In this document: positions 56,621 through 64,000 of the stretch, in pieces
Layout: each line of letters starts with the position of its first letter
Numbering within the stretch: the first letter of the stretch is position 1
NCBI GenBank assembly: GCA_029298735.1
Contig: JANSLP010000131.1
Span: forward strand, 18,837 to 82,836
Direction of reading: 5' to 3'
Length of the DNA: 64,000 bases
From: Ophiostoma sp. CBS 140.51
Taxonomy: Eukaryota; Ascomycota; Sordariomycetes; Ophiostomatales; Ophiostomataceae
The notes under the pieces: model-generated
Told to the model about the DNA's origin: nothing
The model's database searches: none
What the model saw: the letters and a program-made list of their open reading frames with translations, nothing else
Position numbers and translations under genes: made by a program

Positions 56621-59402
56621 GTCGCACAGACTGGCCCTGCAGCTGCAAAGGGACCAATAGCTGGGATGAAAGGGGGTGGAAATGTAAACAATGTGACTAA
56701 TGCTGCAAAGGAGTAAAATGGCAAAAGAACGTCGGTGTGTCGGTATGTATGCGCGCCTTGTGTGTGTCGACTGCGTGCTGCGTTCTCGGCGTTGTTCTTT
56801 GTGGTCGTCGTTGGCGAGGTGGAGCTTCGTGTCGCAAAGAGAGACGGAAGGTCGAGCGCTGATTGATTGGTAGGCGTGGCCCCTCGGAAGTCGAAAGGCT
56901 GACAGCTTGGCTTGGGAAAGAGCAAAGAACGATATAACGCGTGCCTTCCCCTAACGTGCCCAAAAGAATGGGCTTCTTGGTGCCGCTTCTGGTTTAGCAC
57001 ACTAAGACGACCTTAGCCAGGGCCTGGAAGCTAGGCTTGGCCGGGCCTCGTTCCAGCGCTCTTTCCCCAAATTGAGCACTGGACGAGTTTTCTGGGACGA
57101 GTTTGGGCAGTTGCCGCTTGTCAGCCGCCCAGTACCTACTTTCCATTTTGAGCAAGCATCGTTTCTCGTTAACAACCTCAAACTACGACGTAATTGAATG
57201 AAAGAAAATGAAAGACGAAAGAGCTCATGGGATGTGAAAATGAGGACATTGAGGCGACTCATCTTCACTCCTCGCCTGTAGATGCCAGAAATAGGTAACG
57301 AAAGCAATAATAGTTGATTCCAACCCTGTGCATAGTGTCGTCGACATACGTCGTATTCAGTTCCTAGGCGCTCGAGAAGACTACCACACAAGCATGCGCC
57401 ATACGGCGTATTTCCAAAAGAACAATTCCAAGCACCAGTCCATTCTCACCCAGATTTCCCCTTGACCAAAGCCGCAAAAGCGTCGAAAATCGTCTGTTGT
57501 GTCCGGGTTCCCCGGCACCAAGATCTGCAAATTGGCGGCAGTCCCAATTGCAAGCCAGGTCCAAGGTCCAGAGGGAAGGAACGAGGGAACGGGCAGATCA
57601 GTCTTTTTTACTTGGTGCCTGCCTGTATCAACCTGTATCAACCTGAAAGAACAAGGTCGCACCTGCCCTGACTGCCATCTGGTAAGACATCTTGCCATGG
57701 AATCTTCACTCCAAGATTCATCTGAAGACATCTCACGGTTACCATCCTTCTGCCTATTCTTGTCAACTCGCGTGTTATGCATACTCAACACCACAGCCCA
57801 AGCCCGACACTGCCTGCCGAAAGCCTATCTTGCTTATCCTCAACGGCCGTCAAAGTGCCCCATCAAAGGTCCCACCTTCGTCCGACCTCTCCATATCCTT
57901 CTCTGGCAACTCTCCGATGACAGGCCGTTGTGGTTTCTCTGTTTTGTGTTGTGTATCCGGTGTATGTACCCTTTCGCCTTCAACTATCTTTCAGTGGAAA
58001 TGCCTCGTTTACCTCTTATTTCTTCTTCCACTCTGTACTTTTTCCATACTTTTGAGCCCTTTCGTTCCAACTGTCGAGTTAGTGCCGTATCCAGCGTTCC
58101 AAGGCGTCTTTCGTCCCATCCACCAGCTGTGGCGAGCGTTTGATAGTGGTGGGTATCGTTGGTGGTCCTTCTTTGTACAATCTCTGAAGGTTGGTGAGGA
58201 TAGTAGAGGCGAGGGACTTTCCTGCATGTACTTGAGGCCACTGTGCCCTCCACTCTGCCGACACTGTCCAACTCGAGACTTGAGCCACTCTCACCGAAAC
58301 CACAAGTCTGTTCGTCTGAATTTGACTGTCGAGACTGCCTACTGTGTAGAGCGCATGTCGACAGTGGCCGGCGTATTGCCCAGTTTCCACTAGACTGGCA
58401 GAAGTATACAAAGAAGATACCCAAAAAGACGAGACGAGACCCAGACAGACCGAAAAAGGGCGCCTGTCTCACCACACAAAGCCGTACGATGAAGTAATAT
58501 AACGCTTGTACACGCTAGAATTCAAGTGTGTCTTTTGGCGCCTGGTGAGGGCCTGGCTCGCTTGGTGAGAGCCGCGCAAGCAGCCACGCCGGCGTAGCCG
58601 TGCACAGTATGAAGAGTACGAAGAGAGGGGTGTTCTTCCAGACGTTGTGGGTGTCTTCTCGTCCGTCGTTGGTTGTCGCTGTTCTTTTTGCCTCTTTCCT
58701 GTCGTGGAGTCCCCACGTCTTGTCCCAAAAGAGAAGGACCTAGGGCGTAGTTCGTTTCTCGAAAGTGCGGGCCTATGCAGGTCTGGCCGGCGGTCCGTCC
58801 GAAGAAAGGTCAACCAAGATCGAGAAAAGAAGGAAACGTGGGAAGGAAAGGGCAAAGCAGCAGGCAAAAGTACAAAACAAAGAGGGAAAAAGGGAAAGAG
58901 CAAGCAGGTTGTGGAGTAGCTCGTCTTTCCTTTTTGATAGTTTCTCTTCCAACCTCTTTTCTTCTTTTCTTCTTCCCCTCATCCATCACTTATATTCCAT
59001 CAACCATCCTCGTCCTCCCGCATCGATCCAGATCTGGTTTCTCTTCCTTCCCGACCCTCCGAAGTCTCAACAGGTCTTACAAGGTCTCACATCTCAGTCC
59101 GCCTTCGACTTGTCCGAAACAATCACAATTACAGCTCCAATTACGCTTTAACGACCACATAAGCAGCAGGCTGGTGTTATACAAGCGGCGTTCTTTTTCT
59201 TCTTTTCTTCTATTGTCTATCGTCCACTTTGTTGATGACAATCACTGTCTCGCCTTGTCTTCAATTCCTTTCATCAACACCCTCGACCAATATACAATAA
59301 GCCACCATTGACAATCTTAGCGGACATATCTGTCTCCATCCTCCCATCGCCAAAATTACATTTACATCCTTCGTTTTCTTTCTCCTCTTCTACTTCTTCA
59401 TC
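56621..59402. other. 2.8 kb region without a supportable gene
   Basis: 56621-57000 is upstream of ARL3. 57000-58500 has mixed composition with overlapping open stretches on both strands and no domain. 58920-59400 is a strong CT-rich leader running into the Ser-rich gene at 59403. I see no RNA gene. Confidence 0.55.
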
Positions 59403-59957
59403 ATGACGTTCAAAGACCGCTGGAGCCGCGCGTTCCGCAAGTCCGGCTCGTCCACATTCACCACGGCCAGCAACGACAGCAATGATAGCAACGAAAGCAC
59501 CATCTCCTCGTCCGGCAGTGGTGCTGGCAGCTTTCTGAGTCGCACTTTCGGTCTCCGTAGCAGCAAGACGTCTACCGTCGGCACGGCCTACAGCGATCGG
59601 GGACTCGGTAGCAGCAGCAGCGCGTCCACCAACAAAGGCGTCCGCACTCTCCCCGGCGCCCCCTCCTCCTCGTCTGGTTCCAACAAGGGTGTCGGCAGCA
59701 CCATTGACTGCCCCATGGCCGGCCAGAGCAAGAAATGCAACAAGATGCCCACCCTTGAGGACCAGACCGACGACAATGACAACGACTTGAGTGACGACAG
59801 CGGCCTGCGCTGCAGCAACATGACGGAAGCTCAGCGCCACCAGGCCCATCTCAGTGCCTACCGCATCAAGTTCGGTGCCACGATTCCATATCGCGGCAGT
59901 TTCGAGGAAATTAGCCCGTGCAACTCGCGCCGGGTTAGTTTCGATATGAGGCCTTGA
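59403..59957 (+). CDS. Conserved Ser-rich fungal protein of unknown function, 184 aa
   Basis: Single exon after a very long CT-rich leader. The start MTFKDRWSRAFRKSGSS is basic and amphipathic. Residues 15-110 are Ser/Thr/Gly/Asn-rich with SFLSRTFGLRSSKTS. A short segment (DCPMAGQSKKCNKMP) precedes an acidic patch (TDDNDNDLSDDSG). The C-terminus has MTEAQRHQAHLSAYRIKFG and ends SPCNSRRVSFDMRP, an arrangement I associate with small filamentous-fungal hypothetical proteins. It has no signal peptide or transmembrane segment. RRVSFD and similar Ser sites look like basophilic kinase targets, which is an inference. No function can be assigned. Good codon bias and an intact frame support a real gene. 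Confidence 0.75.
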   Translation: MTFKDRWSRAFRKSGSSTFTTASNDSNDSNESTISSSGSGAGSFLSRTFGLRSSKTSTVGTAYSDRGLGSSSSASTNKGVRTLPGAPSSSSGSNKGVGSTIDCPMAGQSKKCNKMPTLEDQTDDNDNDLSDDSGLRCSNMTEAQRHQAHLSAYRIKFGATIPYRGSFEEISPCNSRRVSFDMRP

Positions 59958-60751
59958 ACCTGCCCGGAGGTGACCAGACTGAGAGAGTGCCTCCATTGTG
60001 CACCCGGTCTGGTGAACCATCCACAGGCAAGCAAACAAAAAGCAACACGCGCCACCGCAATTGTGGCCAAATTCAACACCCGATGCATTCCTTGTTCTTC
60101 AGCGTTCAGTTGCAATCGAGCGGAGCCGAATATCGAACTTGACAATTCGGACATCGACGGACGATGTCGTCAAGTCACAGGGCACAAGGGTGCATCCCTT
60201 GAGCTATGACGTCGTGTTGGTTCGTGCTGGCTCGAGCCCACTTCGTCCCATTTTCAAAACAGGATGGAATTAAAAAATAAGTGACGAGGCCGAGCAACTT
60301 AAGCGCCGCTTCGAGTTACTACGATTTGGGCAATTGGAAGAAAATATTTTGTCTTCTTTTCTCGTCATTCCAATATGAGAACTTCTCGGTGTCAATTGAG
60401 TCAGCATATCTATTGGAGATTGAAATGAAAAGTTTTGAAGCGAGTTATTCAGATAGTATTCTGGGAAAACTTCAATTACATTTTGTTCCTAAAGAACTAT
60501 TCAATAAATATTCTGTGCGTGTCTAAATTTATAAATAAATCTGAATAGTGTCGTTCAATGAAAGCAGAGCATGTCGTTGCCGGCTCTCCAATAGTAGAAG
60601 CCCGCTTCAAAGCGGCCTAGAAGGTGGGCGCTGGACCATGCGCTTAATGCCGAGACAACGTACACTCACACACATTTCTGAGTGAATTTCTCCGACCACC
60701 GATGACAGGACTGCTTCCAGCCCACCACACATCACCACCACGTGCAAAACC
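59958..60751. other. Spacer with AT-rich segment
   Basis: 3' flank of the Ser-rich gene. 60260-60560 is AT-rich and holds only a weak 81-codon open stretch, which I do not support as a gene. It ends at the leader of the UPF0045 gene. Confidence 0.5.
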
Positions 60752-61250
60752 ATGTTCGTAGCACGCCGTCAACTTTCACGAACGTCATTCACCACAAGCA
60801 CAACTTCATTTACAAGAAGTCTCCACCCTCTCACCTTAACAATGGCCACCGACTATTCGACTGTTCCCACGCCCGTCGCCTGCTATGCCGACTTTTGTCT
60901 CATCCCAGTGAGTGACCCAGGATGCAACGAGGTTGACATATGGAAGGGAAATGTAAATAGTCACTAACATACGCCAGGTCGGCACTGGCAACGTCTCTGT
61001 GGCCGAGGACGTGGCGGAGGTCCAGCGGCTGCTGCAGGCGTCGGGTCTGACGGTGACGATGCACGCCAGCGGGACGACGGTGGAGGGCAGTTGGGACGAT
61101 GTGATGCGGGTCATTGGCCAGGCGCATACCGTCGTGCACCAGCGTGGCGTGCTGCGGGTGCAGAGCTCGATGCGCGTGGGGACGCGGACGGACAAGAAGC
61201 AGACGGCCGCCGATAAGGTGAAGCGTGTTAAGGACATTCTGGAGAAGTAG
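60752..61250 (+). CDS. UPF0045/MTH1187-type thiamine-binding-like protein
   Basis: The family is a small ferredoxin-like fold that binds thiamine-like ligands; its role in fungi is unclear. The core gene is 60842-60907 plus 60978-61250, a 70-nt intron (GTGAGT...GCCAG) separating MATDYSTVPTPVACYADFCL-IP from VGTGNVSVAEDVAEVQRLLQ. Family features: the CYADFCLIPVGTG strand, QRLLQASGLTVTMHASGTTV and the GSWDDVMRVIGQAH helix. That form has 112 aa. An in-frame upstream ATG at 60752 adds 30 residues rich in Arg, Ser and Thr and poor in acids (MFVARRQLSRTSFTTSTTS...), which resembles a mitochondrial targeting peptide. I therefore give the longer span. Both starts may be used. The gene is convergent with the CCDC47 homologue, 292 bp away. 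Confidence 0.88.
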
Positions 61251-61542
61251 CAGGCTTGTAAGAATTGATTTAGAAATGTGTCCCATTTTATTTTCTCTTT
61301 TTTTGTTCAATATTACAAGATTAAGGGTTCAAAACAGATACACGAAACAAGATGAAAAAGTAAAACACAACACCGGAGTGCCCTCACTCCCACCTCAATG
61401 CCAACAACTACATCTCTCCGTCACTCCGTTTGTACGCTCGTGCTGCGCACGAGACTAGTCGAGACTTTGTCGGAGACTTCGTCTCCTCTATCTCGTCTCG
61501 ACACAGACGCTCCGCGTCTGCATCTGCGACGCTTCACGCCGC

Positions 61543-63035
61543 TTAACCCCGCATGGTCGACTTCTTCGCAGCCTTGCGCAGCTCCTTCTCGCGCTCGCGC
61601 TCCAGGTACTTCTTCTGCGCCTTGGCGTCCAGAGCACTCAGCTCGGCATCGCGCTTCTGCTTGCGCAGACGCTCGCGCTCCAGGGCACGCTCCTCGGCCT
61701 TCTCCTCCTCGTCGGCCTTGCGGATCTCCTTTGCAATGCTCTCGCGGGCAGCCTTGACCTTGCGCAGGACCTCGGCGCGCAGGTGGGCGGCCTGGACGAG
61801 AACATCGGCCGACTTCAAAAAGTACGAATAAATAGGCAGGAGGGACTCGTAGTCGTTGTTCGAGGGCAGGCGGTACTTGAGGAAGACGCGCTTCCGGGGG
61901 GCAGTCTCGTCGAGCCTAAAAAGTTAGTGGTGCATTCAATTGTCATTTGTTCGGGCTGGGGAGACTTACGTAGTCGGCTTGTCAATGGGCTGGTCGGAGA
62001 TGATGAGGTAGTCGAGGGCTTCGCCGGCGACCTCGGCAGCCTTGATGAGCTCCGGCGTGAGCAGAGCCTCGGTGATCTCGGCGCTCTCGCTCATGACGGT
62101 CAGCCAGGGCGGGAGCTTGGCGTGGTCCTTGGTGAAGGTGATGGAAACATCGAAACGGTCGTCGCGCACGCCCTTCATGCGGTCCTTGTTGACAATAGCC
62201 CAGACAAAGCCGTCGTAAGTGCTCTTGTTAGCGCTGCCAGCGGGCAGACCAGCAACAGTGAGAGCCTCTTTGCCGTCAAAGGGGTACAGCGTAGCCTCAA
62301 GCTGGTCCGAGGGGGCAGGCATCGACTCCAGGAAGAAGGACAGAATGTACTCGGCAATGACCATGAACGGGTTGAAGCGCTTGATGAGCTTGAGCTTCGT
62401 GTCGACAAAGGCCACGTTCTGGCGGCCCGTCGCGTACGACGCAAACTCAAACAGAGAGTTCTCCTTGATCAGCGTCGACGGGTCGGCCGACGTCGTGGCA
62501 GCAGCCAGAGCCTCGAGGGCAGCACCCTCGTCCTCCTGGGCCGCCAGGGCCGAAGGCACACGACCAAAGCCGACGAGCGCAAACTCGCCCGCCAGCAGCT
62601 TGGCGTGTGCCTTGGCCCACGCGCGGGCCTTGCTGCGGTTGAGGCGCGTGCCAACAAAGTGCACAAGAAGCACAATGGCCATCAGACCAAAGATGATGCC
62701 CTCAATCTTGAAGTCGTTGAGCGAGTAGCGCTCGTGCACATTGTACCACTTTGTGTAGGGACGGGCCGTGACTGCAGGAGCAGCCGCACCGCCAGCCCCG
62801 GCAGCGGCGCCGGCAGCAGCGAATGCATCGGGAGCGGGGTCGGGGACGCCTGCGAAGTCGGCAAAGTCTGTACACGCACAAGTGTTAGCTGGTGATCTGC
62901 ATGATGCCTCTGTCATCTCCCCTATTTCTCTTGCTGTCCGGTTCCCCTATTCTACTCAAACGTACCCGCATCGCCAGAGGCAATTGGCTTCTCGTCGGCC
63001 TTACCGCCAAAGAAGCTGTTGAGAACCTGCGCCAT
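61543..63035 (-). CDS. CCDC47/DUF1682 ER membrane protein homologue, 446 aa
   Basis: Animal CCDC47 is part of the ER PAT/multipass translocon, which helps insert multi-spanning membrane proteins. Three exons, 63035-62966, 62867-61970 and 61915-61543, with GTACGT/GTAAGT donors. The N-terminus is MAQVLNSFFGGKADEKPIAS, followed by DFADFAGVPDP and an Ala/Gly-rich linker. One transmembrane helix spans about residues 90-110 (IEGIIFGLMAIVLLVHFVGT). The DUF1682 cytosolic domain carries KAHAKLLAGEFALVGFGR, LIKENSLFEFASYATGRQNV, KLKLIKRFNPFM, WAIVNKDRMK and PPWLTVMSESAEITEALLTP. The tail is a long charged coiled coil of EEEK/ERER repeats ending in a basic KKSTMRG. All blocks are in one reading frame once spliced. 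Confidence 0.94.
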
Positions 63036-64000
63036 GATGAATTCGCGGTATGGATGGCGACTGATGAGGAGGAAAGGAAAGGAAGTTGTCGATACGAGTG
63101 GACAAAGGAAAAGGAGCAACAAAGGGAAAGAGAGAGGAAAGAGGAGCTTGTCAGATGAAAGGGACACACCCAACAGGCTAGCTCTGGATTCGCTGGGGAC
63201 AGAACCAAAACTGGGGCAGGAACGGAGCCTGGGATTGGTTGGACTGGCTGGCGATTGGCCGGTGATTGGCTGCTTATGCGTTTTGCGTTGTGGAATTTCG
63301 AAATGAGATATTTGGCATCGCTGCCCCATTGCACTGTCCCCCATTGTTCCCAAGGGTTCGACCAATTTCTCTCTTTCCTTTGCAAGCAACAGACGGCCTT
63401 TTAGCGCATATCTGGGTCTGTGCGTTTGTGCGGTTTACGGGGGAAGGCACGCCCAGCCGCGTTGGAGACCTCCACTGGGACCTTCCTTCTTCAGTTCTAT
63501 TGTCAACTGCGCGTGTTCTCGGCGCCTTCCCTAATCTACTCGTAATACACTCCACAACGGCAACCCCACAGCATCGTCACGTAATACAGTCATTTCACCG
63601 AGTATAATAAAGTCAAAAGGCTATGGGGAAGCAAGTGAAAAAGAATAAAAGTCATGCGGCGATTCATAAGATACATTCCGAAAAGAACTATTGAAGGGTT
63701 TAACAAGTTAAACCTTACAACACGGCCTTACCCGTTGTGTCTTCTAGCCTTCGTTCTTGGGATGCCAAATATGGTGGAAAATGGCAAGGCTGCAAACCAT
63801 CACGAGATCGTTGACACACAACTAAGAGCAACATGCAAGCTATATCCCAACAATTGATGTCTTTTGTTGATTTGTGACTCGCTTCCTCTTTTGGCATATT
63901 TTGTTTTAATAACGGGATCAAAGTTGGCATATTGCTGCTTCATCTCGTCAAGGTTGCTGGGCTCATTCCACTTTCCAACAGACGCCTTTCCTGGAGGTCC
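63036..64000. other. Upstream region of CCDC47 homologue to window end
   Basis: 63040-63180 is purine-rich on the plus strand, so CT-rich in the sense of the minus-strand gene, and is the likely promoter and leader. The remainder shows no recognisable coding region before the window ends. Confidence 0.5.

Noticed and set aside
61783..62895. 370-codon plus-strand frame across the CCDC47 homologue
   Set aside because: Antisense shadow; the minus-strand reading has clear family motifs.

Overview
This window looks like nuclear DNA of a filamentous ascomycete, most probably a Sordariomycete. The protein genes carry short spliceosomal introns (about 50-100 nt, GTRAGT-like donors, CTAAC/CTGAC branch sites). 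Coding exons are GC-rich with C/G-ending codons, while spacers are AT-richer and full of pyrimidine tracts. The gene content is typical of filamentous fungi: a Zn2Cys6 regulator, a P450, WSC and Ser-rich secreted proteins, a DUF1749 esterase and an EBP-type isomerase. I cannot name genus or species from sequence alone. No viral, bacterial, CRISPR or intact transposon features were seen.

Layout. 1-8.9 kb: a candidate 82-aa small protein, a conserved Gly-rich protein with a folded C-terminus, a 2.7 kb spacer, then eIF5 (minus). 8.9-16.1 kb: a cytochrome P450 (minus, six exons, one apparently of 4 nt), then a large Ark/Prk-type kinase (plus). 16.1-23 kb: tRNA-His, an octanucleotide tandem array, a damaged WSC-domain gene and a 4 kb gene-poor stretch. 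23-32.2 kb: a type IIC (Na,K-ATPase-like) P-type ATPase, a broken SRPK-like kinase pseudogene, a Ser-rich secreted protein and a 60-aa Cys-rich protein. 32.6-39.8 kb: an amino-acid permease (minus) followed by 5.5 kb without a supportable gene. 39.8-50.4 kb: TTI1 (minus), a SidJ-like DUF1749 hydrolase (plus), an EBP/EXPERA protein (minus) and a Zn2Cys6 transcription factor (minus, six exons). 51.9 kb: tRNA-Ser(CGA). 53.3-56.6 kb: a compact housekeeping block with CWC15 (minus), RRP45 (plus) and an Arl3/ARFRP1 GTPase (minus). 59.4-63.0 kb: a Ser-rich hypothetical, a UPF0045 thiamine-binding-like protein and a CCDC47 homologue.

How the genes work together. This is ordinary core and accessory fungal chromosome rather than one pathway. 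Core functions include translation initiation (eIF5), splicing (CWC15), exosome RNA decay (RRP45), PIKK assembly (TTI1), Golgi traffic (Arl3), ER membrane-protein insertion (CCDC47) and endocytic kinase signalling. The P450, permease, DUF1749 hydrolase and Zn2Cys6 factor are not arranged as a recognisable biosynthetic cluster. The points most worth a second look are gene-structure oddities (4-nt, 25-nt and 27-nt exons) and two decaying genes (SRPK-like kinase and WSC protein). I did not find a convincing new biological system.
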